From contig NZ_NGVR01000014.1 of assembly GCF_002777965.1 (NCBI RefSeq), positions 23,302-87,301 on the forward strand: a DNA stretch of 64,000 bases. Reading direction: 5' to 3'. Below, piece by piece: positions 30,147 to 40,140 of this stretch. Both the position numbers and the translations under genes were made by a program. How positions within the stretch are numbered: position 1 is the first letter of the stretch; every line of letters starts with the position of its first letter. The notes under the pieces were generated by a model, which saw only the letters and a program-made list of their open reading frames with translations, was not told the DNA's origin and searched no databases. This DNA comes from Proteus columbae (lineage in GTDB: Bacteria; Pseudomonadota; Gammaproteobacteria; Enterobacterales; Enterobacteriaceae).

Positions 30147-30884
30147 AACAAACTCACCAGCGGGAATACGCTGCCAAGATTCATTTCCAGTCAATGGTAA
30201 TGTTGAAATAACAGAAACCACATCATCTGATTGTGTGTGTTGTTGGAAATCGATTTCTACATCTTGATCAAGTAATTTGGCTTTGCCGAAAGGCGCTTTA
30301 CGTGTGATCCAATGTAAATTGGTTGAACAATATGCCATTACAAATCGACCATCTGACAACAACATATTAAAAACCCCTTTTTGCTTTAATTGAGAGGCTA
30401 AAACAGCGATAAAACGAAATACAGCAGGCCAATTCACAGGGGTTCGTTTATAACGATTTTCGAGCTGATTTAATATCCAGCAAAAAGCTTTTTCACTATC
30501 CGTCTGCCCTATGGCTCTAAAACGCCCCGTATCAAGAGATTGATAACCTTTTAGTTGACCATTATGTGCATAAGTCCAATTTTTTCCCCATAATTCACGG
30601 GTAAAAGGATGGGTGTTTTCTAAAGAGACATTACCTCGATTCGCTTGGCGAATATGAGCGATCACAGCCTCTGATTTAATTGGGTACTCTTGAACAAAGC
30701 GAGCGACTGGCGAAATTGCGCTGGCTTGAGGATCTTTAAATGTACGACATCCCAATCCTTCGTAGAAAGTAATTCCCCATCCATCTTTATGAGGTCCTGT
30801 CTTACCACCTCTTGGAATTAATCCACTTAGACTGAAATTAATATCTGTCGGTACATTTGCACTCATGCCTAACAACTCACACAT
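30117..30884 (-). CDS. yafJ: Class II glutamine amidotransferase YafJ
   Basis: Ntn-hydrolase-fold glutamine amidotransferase domain protein with no fused synthase. Cys2 would be the N-terminal nucleophile after Met removal (MCELLGMSAN). KTGPHKDGWGITFYEG, AHIRQANRGNVSLENTHPF and YAHNGQLKGY are the substrate-binding motifs. The 255-residue length equals E. coli YafJ. The acceptor substrate is unknown. It lies downstream of gmhA as in E. coli. Confidence 0.93.
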   Translation of the reverse strand: MCELLGMSANVPTDINFSLSGLIPRGGKTGPHKDGWGITFYEGLGCRTFKDPQASAISPVARFVQEYPIKSEAVIAHIRQANRGNVSLENTHPFTRELWGKNWTYAHNGQLKGYQSLDTGRFRAIGQTDSEKAFCWILNQLENRYKRTPVNWPAVFRFIAVLASQLKQKGVFNMLLSDGRFVMAYCSTNLHWITRKAPFGKAKLLDQDVEIDFQQHTQSDDVVSVISTLPLTGNESWQRIPAGEFVLFDRGVRIL

Positions 30885-30936
30885 CGCTCACTCCTTCTTG
30901 CCGATGTTTTTGCTAATTTATAGCAATATCAACAAA

Positions 30937-31515
30937 TTATTTTTCCATTTCTTTTTCAATTAATTGGATCAGAATATGGATAACTTTAATATGAATTTCT
31001 TGAATACGATCAGCGTAACCAAAATGAGGTACGCGAATTTCAATATCTGCTGTACCGTCCATTTTTCCGCCATCTTTACCCGTTAGCGTAATGACTTTCA
31101 TGCCTTTCTCACGCGCAGCACTAATTGCTTTGATGATATTGCCTGAGTTGCCTGAGGTTGAAATACCCAGCAGAACGTCACCTTCTTTACCTACAGCTTC
31201 AACATAACGAGAGAAGATATATTCATAACCAAAATCATTACTTACACATGAGATATGGCTTACATCTGAAATAGCAATGGCTGGATAACCAGGGCGATTT
31301 TCACGATAACGTCCAGTCAACTCTTCTGCAAAATGCATTGCATCACAATGAGAGCCACCATTACCGCAAGATAATACCTTACCGCCTGCTTTAAAAGAAT
31401 CTGCTAATAACACCGCAGCTTTTTGGATAGCTTCAATATTTGCATCATCTTGAAGAAAGCGAGAAAGAGTATCTGCTGCTTCTGTTAATTCACCACGGAT
31501 AAGATCTTGGTACAT
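30937..31515 (-). CDS. gmhA: Phosphoheptose isomerase
   Basis: Converts sedoheptulose 7-phosphate to D-glycero-D-manno-heptose 7-phosphate, first step of the ADP-heptose path for LPS inner core. The 192-residue SIS-domain protein has [20 protein letters not shown] near residues 50-69, holding zinc/catalytic His and Glu, SGNSGN near 119 and a C-terminal [11 protein letters not shown] with the second His. A GGAG binding site precedes the ATG. Confidence 0.97.
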   Translation of the reverse strand: MYQDLIRGELTEAADTLSRFLQDDANIEAIQKAAVLLADSFKAGGKVLSCGNGGSHCDAMHFAEELTGRYRENRPGYPAIAISDVSHISCVSNDFGYEYIFSRYVEAVGKEGDVLLGISTSGNSGNIIKAISAAREKGMKVITLTGKDGGKMDGTADIEIRVPHFGYADRIQEIHIKVIHILIQLIEKEMEK

Positions 31516-31668
31516 AGGATTTTTACTCCAAAAAGGGTAATCGAAATTTTCTGTTTCTCAGTGTAACGGATTAAATGTCATGAAAGAAGATACCTATTAT
31601 CGACAAATGCTAACTTCTCTCATTTACGAATAATTTGTGAGCTATATTGTAATTAGAATGTAAATATA

Positions 31669-31726
31669 TTGATAAAAGTTAGTGACTGGATTAGATCTAA
31701 ATAACAAACAACAGGTCTGACCTCTG
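31669..31726 (+). promoter_or_regulatory. fadE promoter region with candidate FadR operator
   Basis: TTGATA (31669-31674) and TAGATC (31692-31697) are 17 bp apart. Just downstream, AACAGGTCTGACCTCTG (31710-31726) holds the palindrome AGGTC-T-GACCT, close to the FadR core TGGTCNGACC. E. coli fadE is repressed by FadR in the absence of long-chain acyl-CoA. The hexamers are imperfect. Confidence 0.55.
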
Positions 31727-31753
31727 ATCTCTTGCTAAATACAGGAGTTTATT

Positions 31754-34201
31754 ATGACACTACTCAGTATCGTATTTTTCATTGTTCTTATTGGCTTACT
31801 TAGTTATCGCAAATTCGGTATCGCGGTAAGTAGCCTTACGCTTATTGCTTATACATTAGTAATGGGTGTCGCCAATATTTGGAGTTACTGGTTACTCCTT
31901 CCCGTTGCATTGGTTTTATTACCCTTCGCTATTCCTTCTATTCGTAGAGCCTATATCTCAGTACCTGCACTGAAAGCATTTCAAAAAGTTATGCCTTCTA
32001 TGTCTAAAACAGAACAAGAAGCTATTGATGCAGGTACAACATGGTGGGAAGGTGAGCTTTTTCGTGGCGCTCCCGACTGGAAACAACTTCATAATTACCC
32101 TAAACCACAGCTAACAGCTGAAGAGCAAGCTTTCCTTGATGGTCCAGTCGAAGAAGTTTGTCGCATGACAAATGACTTTGAAATCACTCATGAATTAGCT
32201 GATCTACCTCCTGAAATTTGGCAATACCTTAAAGATAATCGCTTCTTTGCGATGATCATTAAAAAAGAGTATGGCGGGTTAGAATTTTCAGCCTACGCTC
32301 AATCACGCGTATTGCAAAAGCTGTCAGGGGTGTCTGGTATTTTAGCCATCACCGTTGGTGTACCTAACTCTTTAGGCCCCGGTGAGCTATTGCAACACTA
32401 CGGTACTGATGAACAGAAAAATCGCTATTTACCGGGTTTAGCCAAAGGGGATGAAATTCCTTGTTTCGCCTTAACAAGCCCTGAAGCGGGTTCCGATGCA
32501 GGGGCTATTCCTGACAGTGGTGTTGTCTGTATGGGTGAATGGCAAGGTGAGCAAGTACTTGGTCTTCGTTTAACATGGAATAAACGCTATATCACGCTTG
32601 CCCCTATCGCGACAGTATTAGGATTAGCATTTAAATTACGCGATCCTGACCATCTATTAAGTAATGACGAAAATCCAGGCATTACCTGCGCGCTAATTCC
32701 AACTGATGTCAAAGGTGTTGAAATCGGTCATCGTCATTTTCCATTGAATGTACCATTTATGAATGGGCCGACTCGTGGTAAAGATGTTTTTGTTCCTATC
32801 GATTACATCATTGGTGGACCAAAAATGGCAGGCCAAGGTTGGAGAATGCTGGTGGAATGTCTCTCTGTGGGTCGAGGCATTACTCTACCTTCAAACTCTA
32901 CCGGTGGGTTAAAAAGTGTGGCAATGGCAACAGGCGCTTATTCTCGTATCCGTCGTCAGTTCAAAATCCCAATTGGCAAAATGGAAGGTATTGAAGAGCC
33001 ATTAGCACGTCTTGCTGGTAACGCCTATCTGTTAGATTCTGCGGCAACTTTAATTACTACGGGTATTATGCTGGGAGAAAAACCAGCCGTATTATCAGCT
33101 ATCGTAAAATATCATTGTACTCACCGAGCACAACGTGGCGTTATTGATGCAATGGATATCGTGGGTGGTAAAGGGATCAGCCTTGGGCCATCAAACTTTG
33201 TCGCGCGTTCTTATCAAGGCTCTCCAATTGCCATCACTGTTGAAGGTGCCAATATTTTAACTCGTAGTATGATCATTTATGGTCAAGGTGCTATCCGTTG
33301 CCATCCTTATGTATTAGATGAAATTGCAGCAGCACGAGACAATAACCTACATGATTTTGACCGCGCTTTATTTGGTCATATCGGTCATGTGGCAAGTAAT
33401 ACCTTACGTAGTTTGTGGTTAGGTATCACTAATGGTCGATTAAGTAATTCCCCTACTAATGATGAAACCCGTCGTTATTATCAACAAATTAACCGTCTAA
33501 GTGCCAATATGGCGCTATTGTCTGATGTTTCAATGGGAGTTTTAGGTGGAAGCTTAAAACGTCGTGAGCGTATTTCAGCGCGTTTAGGTGACATATTAAG
33601 TCATATCTTCCTCGCTTCTGCCGCTCTTAAGCGTTATGAAGATGAAGGTCGCCATACCGCAGATTTACCTCTGGTACATTGGAGCGTAAAAGAGTGTTTA
33701 TACCAAGCTGAAAATGCAATTGATGAACTGCTACGCAATTTTCCAAGCCGTGTTATCGCAGGCACGATGCGTGCAATTATCTTCCCTCTGGGTAAAGCTC
33801 AAAAATTACCATCAGATAAATTAGATAGCAAAGTAGCACAACTTATCCAACAACCTTCTGAAACTCGTGATCGCATTGGTAGAGGTCAGTACTTAACACC
33901 AAGCGAGCATAATCCACATGGTTTAATGGAAGAAGCACTACTGGATATCTTAGCTGCTGAGCCTATTTTCGACCGCATTTGTCGCCTCTATGAGAAAAAG
34001 TTTAGCTTTACTCAATTAGATAAATTAGCGGAGAAAGCACTAGCTGATAAACGAGTAACTCAAGAAGAAGCCGATATATTACGTAAAGCAGAGCAGAGTC
34101 GCTTACGGAGTATCAATGTTGATGAGTTTGACTTTGATGCATTGGCGGTACCTGCAAAAAAGCCGAAAGCTGACAAAGTCAAAACAGACAAAGCAGCTTA
34201 A
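31754..34201 (+). CDS. fadE: Acyl-CoA dehydrogenase FadE
   Basis: FAD-dependent first step of fatty acid beta-oxidation. The 815-residue length matches E. coli FadE (814). Two N-terminal hydrophobic segments (about 2-60) suggest membrane association. The dehydrogenase core has [44 protein letters not shown] and a long family-specific C-terminal part ending in a Lys-rich tail. ACAGGAG lies 7-10 nt before the ATG. It is divergent from gmhA, as in E. coli. Confidence 0.97.
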   Translation: MTLLSIVFFIVLIGLLSYRKFGIAVSSLTLIAYTLVMGVANIWSYWLLLPVALVLLPFAIPSIRRAYISVPALKAFQKVMPSMSKTEQEAIDAGTTWWEGELFRGAPDWKQLHNYPKPQLTAEEQAFLDGPVEEVCRMTNDFEITHELADLPPEIWQYLKDNRFFAMIIKKEYGGLEFSAYAQSRVLQKLSGVSGILAITVGVPNSLGPGELLQHYGTDEQKNRYLPGLAKGDEIPCFALTSPEAGSDAGAIPDSGVVCMGEWQGEQVLGLRLTWNKRYITLAPIATVLGLAFKLRDPDHLLSNDENPGITCALIPTDVKGVEIGHRHFPLNVPFMNGPTRGKDVFVPIDYIIGGPKMAGQGWRMLVECLSVGRGITLPSNSTGGLKSVAMATGAYSRIRRQFKIPIGKMEGIEEPLARLAGNAYLLDSAATLITTGIMLGEKPAVLSAIVKYHCTHRAQRGVIDAMDIVGGKGISLGPSNFVARSYQGSPIAITVEGANILTRSMIIYGQGAIRCHPYVLDEIAAARDNNLHDFDRALFGHIGHVASNTLRSLWLGITNGRLSNSPTNDETRRYYQQINRLSANMALLSDVSMGVLGGSLKRRERISARLGDILSHIFLASAALKRYEDEGRHTADLPLVHWSVKECLYQAENAIDELLRNFPSRVIAGTMRAIIFPLGKAQKLPSDKLDSKVAQLIQQPSETRDRIGRGQYLTPSEHNPHGLMEEALLDILAAEPIFDRICRLYEKKFSFTQLDKLAEKALADKRVTQEEADILRKAEQSRLRSINVDEFDFDALAVPAKKPKADKVKTDKAA

Positions 34202-34247
34202 CAACAGATAACCGATATAAAGGAAAATATTTTTCCTGATAAAACAC

Positions 34248-34285
34248 AAACACCTCATCACTTTTAATGATGAGGTGTTTTACCA
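34248..34285. terminator. Bidirectional terminator between fadE and lysA
   Basis: Perfect 13-bp stem AAACACCTCATCA (34248-34260) / TGATGAGGTGTTT (34268-34280) with a 7-nt loop, between convergent genes. Confidence 0.9.
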
Positions 34286-34316
34286 AGATCTACTCATTAA
34301 GATCAAAAAAGATGAA

Positions 34317-35558
34317 TTAGAGATCTAACTCTAATGCTAATAACTCTTCTATTGTTTGACGACGACGAATTAATTGGGGAATACCCTCTGTTATCAGCAC
34401 TTCAGGAATAAGTGGTCGGCTATTATAATTTGATGACATTGAAGCACCATAAGCCCCAGTATCATGAATAACCAAATAATCACCTACCTGTGCTTGAGGC
34501 AACAAACGAGGAACAACAGTGCCTCCCTCTTGCTGAGTAAAAACATCTCCAGATTCACACAAAGGACCTGCCACAATCGTCTCTTGTAATTCTGTCATTG
34601 GTTTTATTTGACCATGGCTATCTAAAACTGAAATTTGATGATAACTGCCATACATTGCGGGACGCATTAAATCACTAAATCCAGCATCCACCAGCACATA
34701 ATGACGGCTTCCCATTGATTTAACGGCTCTTACTTGTGAAATCAATACACCTGATTCAGCCACTAAGAAACGTCCCGGCTCAATTTCTAACTCAACAGAA
34801 TGCCCTAAGTGTTGTGCAATACGCTGACGCGCCTTATCCCATAAAGAAAAATAGTGATCCAAGTCAACTGTTGCATCACCCTCTTGATAAGGCGTTGATA
34901 ATCCGCCTCCTGCCGAAATAGCCTGAATATCAACTTGAGAGGTAAGCACTTGCTCTACCATCGCATCACAGACACTAGAAAGATGTTGATAATCAACACC
35001 AGAGCCAATATGCATATGAAAACCAACTAAAGTTAGATTGTATTGTTGGATCACAGCTAACGCTTCAGGTACATCTTCATACCAAATACCATGCTTACTG
35101 TTTTCTCCACCTGTATTAGTTTTTTGGCTATGTCCATGACCAAATCCGGGGTTAATTCTTACCCAAACCGCATGCCCTTGATTACGTTTACCTAATTGAT
35201 GAAGCATATCAACAGAACCAGCATTAACAGGAATATCTAACTCAACAACACGTTCAATGGTTCTTTCATCAAGTAAATCAGCCGTAAAGACAATCTCACT
35301 TTTTTCTCTACCACCTTGATAACCCGCAACTAAAGCACGTTCAATCTCACCTAATGAAACAGAGTCAACTTTAACACCCTGCGCTTTCATTAAACGTAAG
35401 ATATGAATATTAGAACAAGCTTTTTGAGCGAAGCGAACCACATCAAAAGATTTAAGCTGAGCAATACGCTGAGAAATTGTATCGCCTTGATAAATCCATA
35501 ATGGCGTTCCATAAGTTTGTGCTAATTGGTATTGAGCCATAGTTATTGATGTTGTCAT
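34317..35558 (-). CDS. lysA: Diaminopimelate decarboxylase
   Basis: PLP enzyme that makes L-lysine from meso-diaminopimelate, last step of the pathway. The 413 residues form a fold-type III barrel. The Schiff-base Lys is in FAQKACSNIHILR near residue 46. GPLCESGDVF near 333 and DTGAYGASMSSNYNSRP near 373 are substrate and dimer-interface motifs. It is transcribed away from lysR, which activates it in E. coli. GAG precedes the ATG. Confidence 0.96.
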   Translation of the reverse strand: MTTSITMAQYQLAQTYGTPLWIYQGDTISQRIAQLKSFDVVRFAQKACSNIHILRLMKAQGVKVDSVSLGEIERALVAGYQGGREKSEIVFTADLLDERTIERVVELDIPVNAGSVDMLHQLGKRNQGHAVWVRINPGFGHGHSQKTNTGGENSKHGIWYEDVPEALAVIQQYNLTLVGFHMHIGSGVDYQHLSSVCDAMVEQVLTSQVDIQAISAGGGLSTPYQEGDATVDLDHYFSLWDKARQRIAQHLGHSVELEIEPGRFLVAESGVLISQVRAVKSMGSRHYVLVDAGFSDLMRPAMYGSYHQISVLDSHGQIKPMTELQETIVAGPLCESGDVFTQQEGGTVVPRLLPQAQVGDYLVIHDTGAYGASMSSNYNSRPLIPEVLITEGIPQLIRRRQTIEELLALELDL

Positions 35559-35670
35559 GTTATCTACTCATAAAAGTCACCGATGAATAAATACATTATT
35601 TATTAACTTACAAGGGAATAAAAATATCAAATAAGCTACACTCTATTCATCTGTGATATAGGAATAGACA

Positions 35671-36597
35671 ATGAAAGCTCCTTTTAATTGGCGTCATATT
35701 GAAATTTTTCATGCCGTGATGACCACTCAAAATCTTACTGAAGCCGCAGAATTACTGAAAACATCACAACCCACTGTCAGTAGAGAGTTATCTCGCCTTG
35801 AGCATCTATTAGCATTTAAATTATTTGATAGAATAAAAGGCCGTTTACAACCCACAACTGAAGGGTTACGCTTTTTTGAAGAAGTACAGCGTTCTTATTA
35901 TGGCTTAGATAGAATAATTAACGCAGCTGAAAATATTCGCTATTTTAACCAAGCAGAATTGAATATCACCTGCTTGCCCGCATTTGCTCAATCATTATTA
36001 CCTTCAATTTGCCGACAATTTCTAGATACATATCCTGATGTCAACTTAACCATTGTTCCTCAAGAATCCCCTTTATTAGAAGAGTGGTTATCGGCTCAAC
36101 ATTATGATTTAGGATTGGCTGAACACACACAAACACCTGCAGGAACCCAACAAGAAACTGTGCTTACACTTAATGAAGTCGCGGTTTTACCCAAGTCTCA
36201 TCCATTGTGTAAAAAATCAGTGTTACACCCTGCTGATTTTCAAAATCAGCGTTTTATTAGCTTGTCTGCCAATGATAGTTACCGACAATTGATTGATACT
36301 ATTTTTATTAAAGATGGAATTACACGACAGCTAGTAATGGAAACGCAAAGTGCTGCCTCTATTTGTGCCATGGTGAGTGAAAATATCGGCATTTCAATTG
36401 TTAACCCGATTACCGCACTTGATTACTTAGATAAGTCAATTTGTCTTCGCCCTTTAAGCTTTTCTATCCCCTTTACCATCAGCTTAATTACCCCATCACA
36501 TCGTCCTTCATCACAACTTGTTTCCTATTTTATTGATGTGATGAAAGAGACATTATCAAATTACCCTAAGCGACTAACCCAAGCTTTTACCCGATAA
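35671..36597 (+). CDS. lysR: LysR, activator of lysA
   Basis: Founding member of the LysR-type regulators; activates lysA in response to the DAP/lysine balance. An N-terminal winged helix-turn-helix (RHIEIFHAVMTTQNLTEAA; TSQPTVSRELSRLE) is followed by a periplasmic-binding-like sensor domain with FSQ/PQESPLLEEWLSAQ-type segments shared with E. coli LysR. It has 308 residues. The 112-bp divergent gap from lysA should hold its operator. Its 3' end overlaps the next gene, on the other strand, by 24 bp. Confidence 0.94.
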   Translation: MKAPFNWRHIEIFHAVMTTQNLTEAAELLKTSQPTVSRELSRLEHLLAFKLFDRIKGRLQPTTEGLRFFEEVQRSYYGLDRIINAAENIRYFNQAELNITCLPAFAQSLLPSICRQFLDTYPDVNLTIVPQESPLLEEWLSAQHYDLGLAEHTQTPAGTQQETVLTLNEVAVLPKSHPLCKKSVLHPADFQNQRFISLSANDSYRQLIDTIFIKDGITRQLVMETQSAASICAMVSENIGISIVNPITALDYLDKSICLRPLSFSIPFTISLITPSHRPSSQLVSYFIDVMKETLSNYPKRLTQAFTR

Positions 36598-37494
36598 AGC
36601 AAGCCAATAAGGTGATGATGAAAACCACTCAACTAAGAAATCCAACAATACTCTGACAGCAGCGGGCATATTTTGTCGGCTCGCTAAAACCGCATAAATT
36701 CCCATCGGCAGAGCTTGATAGTTAGACAAAACTTGTTCTAATTCACCGCTTTCAAGATAAGGTTTGGCTGAATAATAAGGTTGTAGTGATATGCCTACTC
36801 CTTTTAACGTAGCTTGCAATAAAACAACCGATTCATTTGCACTTAAATTACCGCCAACGGGTACTGAATAACGCTCATCACCTAAATTAAATTCCCATAA
36901 ACTACGACCAAAAAATCGGTAAGTTAAACATTGATGCTGAGCGAGTTCATCTGGTGTTTGAGGTATACCCTTTTTTGCTAAGTAATCTTTATGAGCACAC
37001 ACCACCGAAAGACATGTCGCTAGCGAACGTGCAATTAAGTTAGGCTCAAGATGATTCGTAATACGCAATGCAATATCAATACGTTCTTCCACCAAATTCA
37101 CAGTTTGATTGGTAATTTGTAAATCAACCGCAATTAAAGGATAACGTTGCATAAACTCGCATATTGCTACTGACAAAACACTATTTGCTAATGATTGTGA
37201 ACTGGTAATACGGACAAGCCCACTGATTTGATGACGTTCTTTCGGAATATTAGCAGGAATACGTTCAGCCATTTCTAATAGCTGTAAACTCTGTTCATAT
37301 ACTATTTCACCTACTGATGTTAGGCTTTGTTTACGTGTCGTTCTATGTAATAAACGCACCCCTGCCCACTCTTCCATTTCATTTAAATAACGCGTCACCA
37401 TGGCTCTAGACATACCTAGATAATCAGCCGCTTTTATCATGCTCCCTTGCTTCACAATGGTTACAAACACTTCTGATGCTTTTATTTTATCCAT
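36574..37494 (-). CDS. LysR-type transcriptional regulator of the adjacent MBL-DsbA genes
   Basis: 306-residue LysR-family regulator of unknown inducer. The N-terminal helix-turn-helix reads SEVFVTIVKQGSMIKAADYLGMSRAMVTRYLNEME, followed by LLHRTTRKQSLT. The C-terminal half is a substrate-binding sensor domain. It is divergently arranged with the MBL-fold gene (105 bp gap), which suggests that it controls that pair. It is not lysR itself: identity to its convergent neighbour is limited to the fold. Confidence 0.85.
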   Translation of the reverse strand: MDKIKASEVFVTIVKQGSMIKAADYLGMSRAMVTRYLNEMEEWAGVRLLHRTTRKQSLTSVGEIVYEQSLQLLEMAERIPANIPKERHQISGLVRITSSQSLANSVLSVAICEFMQRYPLIAVDLQITNQTVNLVEERIDIALRITNHLEPNLIARSLATCLSVVCAHKDYLAKKGIPQTPDELAQHQCLTYRFFGRSLWEFNLGDERYSVPVGGNLSANESVVLLQATLKGVGISLQPYYSAKPYLESGELEQVLSNYQALPMGIYAVLASRQNMPAAVRVLLDFLVEWFSSSPYWLALSGKSLG

Positions 37495-37599
37495 TCTATT
37501 TGCTCGATTTACGCAACAATTAATTGCCTAAAATAGGGTTTTTCTCTTGTTTTATGCAACATATTATAGTCAGCAACAACATTATGGAGAAAACAAAAG

Positions 37600-38472
37600 A
37601 TGAAAAAATTACTTCCTTTAACACTTGCAACTACCACATTCTTCGCAACATCAGTGCTGGCAACTGACTTAACATTAGATATTTATAATCCAGGAGAAGC
37701 GAGTGTTTTTCCTGTCTCTTCTGAAATTATTTATGGCGATAAAGATGCCGTTTTAATTGATGCACAATTTCAAAAAAATGATGCACAAGCATTGGTTGAT
37801 AAAATAAAAGCCTCTGGAAAAAACCTGACTTATATCTATATCAGCCATTCTGATCCTGATTTTTATTTTGGGTTAGATGTCATTACTAATGCATTTCCAA
37901 ATGCCAAAGTGATTGCAACAGCGCCCACAATTAAAGCCATTAATGAAACCCAAGCAGGAAAACTTGCCTACTGGGGGCCTGTACTTAAAGAAAATGCCCC
38001 TCAGAAAATTATCATTCCTGAAGTACTAAAAGGCGATAGTTTTTCTCTAGAAGGTGAAACCATTTCAGTCAAAGGCTTAGACGGACTATCTCCAGATAGA
38101 ACATACCTTTATGTTCCAAAACTTAATGCAGTAATGGGTGGTGTTTTAGTTTCTGAAAATATTCATGTTTGGTTGGCAGATACTCAAACCGTGGCAGAAC
38201 GCCAACATTGGGTTAGTGCGTTACAGCAAATAAAATCACTATCCCCAAAAACCGTTATTCCTGGTCACTATTTACCAAAAGCAACGTATGATCTACAAGC
38301 TGTTGACTTCACAATGAATTACCTGATTGAAGCTGAGAAAAATCTTGAAAAGACGAAAAATTCAGATGAATTTATTGCAGCGATGGAAAAAAATCATCAG
38401 AATTTAGCAGATAAATCAAGCCTAGAACTTAGTGCAAAAGTACTAAAAGGAGAGATGCAATGGCCTCAATAG
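37600..38472 (+). CDS. Exported MBL-fold protein with variant metal motif
   Basis: Metallo-beta-lactamase-fold protein of 290 residues with a signal peptide (cleavage near VLAT, residue 22). The usual HxHxDH reads HSDPDF (ISHSDPDFYFGLD near residues 85-97), so two metal-binding His are replaced by Asp and Phe. A later GHY (VIPGHYLP) retains one His. An Asp-rich or Trp-containing loop (GLDGLSPDRTYLYVP; IHVWLAD) follows. MBL subgroups with an HxDPD motif exist as I recall, so this may be a conserved variant and not decay. The substrate is unknown. The stop lies inside the start of the next gene, so the two are co-translated. Confidence 0.75.
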   Translation: MKKLLPLTLATTTFFATSVLATDLTLDIYNPGEASVFPVSSEIIYGDKDAVLIDAQFQKNDAQALVDKIKASGKNLTYIYISHSDPDFYFGLDVITNAFPNAKVIATAPTIKAINETQAGKLAYWGPVLKENAPQKIIIPEVLKGDSFSLEGETISVKGLDGLSPDRTYLYVPKLNAVMGGVLVSENIHVWLADTQTVAERQHWVSALQQIKSLSPKTVIPGHYLPKATYDLQAVDFTMNYLIEAEKNLEKTKNSDEFIAAMEKNHQNLADKSSLELSAKVLKGEMQWPQ

Positions 38473-39128
38473 CAAGCAATACAGGTAATATCCAAAGTAC
38501 TAAAATATTGCACTATGTTTATGATCCTCTTTGTGGTTGGTGTTACGGCATTGCCCCCCTGATTGAAGCAGTAAGCAATGCATTTCCAAATTCCATTAAG
38601 TTACATGGTGGTGGATTGTTTACACCAGCAAGAGCAGTAACAGGTGGTCAATCATGGAAAGAGCATGTCACACCAATTGATGAGCGCATTAGTCAATTAT
38701 CAGGCCAAGTTTTTAGTCACGCATACCGTGATACTCTTGGTAACACTGAAATGGTATTAAACTCACTGCTACCTATTTCAGCCATTCTTGTCGCTGAAAT
38801 AATGGGAAAGCAAGATGTTTATTTATTAAAAGCACTACAAGAGGCCTATTACCTTGATGGCTTAAATATCAGTGATAAAGACACGCTGCTATTTATTGTG
38901 AAAAAACTTGGCTTTGATATTGAACAATTTGCATCCTTACTGTCTGAAATTGGTGAAACACAAATTAAACAACATTTAAGCCAGACTCAGCAATTAATGA
39001 CTCAAGTTAATGGTCGAGGTTTTCCGACTTTATTTATTGAAGATAACCAAGGTTATCACCTGATATCGGTTGAAAAATATTTAGGTGATACAAAACGTTG
39101 GCAACAATTTATAAAAGAAAATCTATAA
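38460..39128 (+). CDS. DsbA-family thioredoxin-fold protein, cytoplasmic
   Basis: 222 residues with a thioredoxin-fold redox motif CGWC (DPLCGWCYG near residues 25-33) and a cis-Pro loop GFPT near 180. The helical insert is typical of the DsbA/FrnE-like group. No signal peptide is visible, in contrast to its exported MBL partner. AAGGAGAG lies 5 nt before the ATG within the end of the MBL gene, a 13-bp overlap. The role may be thiol-disulfide or glutathione-type chemistry; this is inference. Confidence 0.8.
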   Translation: MASIASNTGNIQSTKILHYVYDPLCGWCYGIAPLIEAVSNAFPNSIKLHGGGLFTPARAVTGGQSWKEHVTPIDERISQLSGQVFSHAYRDTLGNTEMVLNSLLPISAILVAEIMGKQDVYLLKALQEAYYLDGLNISDKDTLLFIVKKLGFDIEQFASLLSEIGETQIKQHLSQTQQLMTQVNGRGFPTLFIEDNQGYHLISVEKYLGDTKRWQQFIKENL

Positions 39129-39137
39129 CCTTCTTTT

Positions 39138-39175
39138 CAGTGTGCTGATTAATTTCCGCACACTGCCTTCTTTAT
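39138..39175 (+). terminator. Candidate terminator after the DsbA-like gene
   Basis: Perfect 8-bp stem CAGTGTGC (39138-39145) / GCACACTG (39158-39165), 12-nt loop, then CCTTCTTTATTTC. The T run is interrupted. Confidence 0.55.
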
Positions 39176-39235
39176 TTCGATTCTTACTATTTTGTATTTT
39201 TATTATAAATTCCTAACAAAAAATATTGAAATCAA

Positions 39236-39889
39236 TTAATTAAAGGAGTTATAAGACGAAAAATAGAAACCTAATACCATTAATGTTGAAAATGAAAGGC
39301 AAGAACCAAATGCCACTTTTTTTATGTGATCTTTTATTGTGATTAATACTGTAAAATACACACTTAATCCTAAAAAAGAGCCAAGCAAAAGAATATAGGG
39401 TAATTTTTCAAACCCACACCATGCACCAATAGCACCAAATAATTTCACATCACCAAAACCTAAAACACATTTTTGGCAGATAAAATATCCCCATAAATAG
39501 ATGCCGTAAAAAAGCCCCGTACCACCAAGAAAACCATAAAAAGCATGATCAAAAGGTACTAATCCATATACAGTGTAATTGCACAATAGCCCTAAAAATA
39601 TTAACCAATAAGTCAACATATTAGGCAGAAGAAAATAGTCGGCATCAAAGAAAGAGAGCATTAACAAATAAAAGCTTAATACAGAAAAGATTATCAATAA
39701 AGAAAGCGAATAAATTGAAAAAAACCAATATAAACAAATAATAAGATAGCTTATAGCAAGCTGTTTACGACGGGTTTTAGGTAACATAAATAATAGTGAA
39801 AAAGGCAGACAAAACTTAATAAAAACAAGAAAGTCATTCAAAAAAGAAAGTAAAGGTCTTTTTATAAAACAGCAACGGCTTAGTGGCAT
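39236..39889 (-). CDS. Prepilin peptidase (A24 aspartyl protease), short form
   Basis: Integral membrane peptidase that processes type IV pilin or pseudopilin leaders. It has 217 residues and about six to seven membrane helices. The two catalytic Asp are visible in SFFDADYFLLPN near 80 and GFGDVKLFGAIGAWCG near 145. The N-terminal methylase domain with its CXXC pairs is missing, as in E. coli GspO/HopD-type short forms. No pilin gene adjoins it; the only related gene in the window is the PilT-like yggR at 43013. The start is not well marked. Confidence 0.82.
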   Translation of the reverse strand: MPLSRCCFIKRPLLSFLNDFLVFIKFCLPFSLLFMLPKTRRKQLAISYLIICLYWFFSIYSLSLLIIFSVLSFYLLMLSFFDADYFLLPNMLTYWLIFLGLLCNYTVYGLVPFDHAFYGFLGGTGLFYGIYLWGYFICQKCVLGFGDVKLFGAIGAWCGFEKLPYILLLGSFLGLSVYFTVLITIKDHIKKVAFGSCLSFSTLMVLGFYFSSYNSFN

Positions 39890-40140
39890 AAATATCTACT
39901 CCTTAGATACCTCGTTATCCTTGTTAATCGACTGTATAAGAGGACTCATTTAATACCGAGAGTTTTCTTTATAATAACGATGAAAACATGAAATTTTGCG
40001 ACAAAACACGCAATAAGATCCACGCTATAATAACGACAAAAGCAAAGTGATAACTTGCATGCCATAATGTCATGCGTATGATGCATATCACATATTTTAT
40101 TTATCACGGTTAACCATCTTTTACGTAAGGGTTTCACGTT

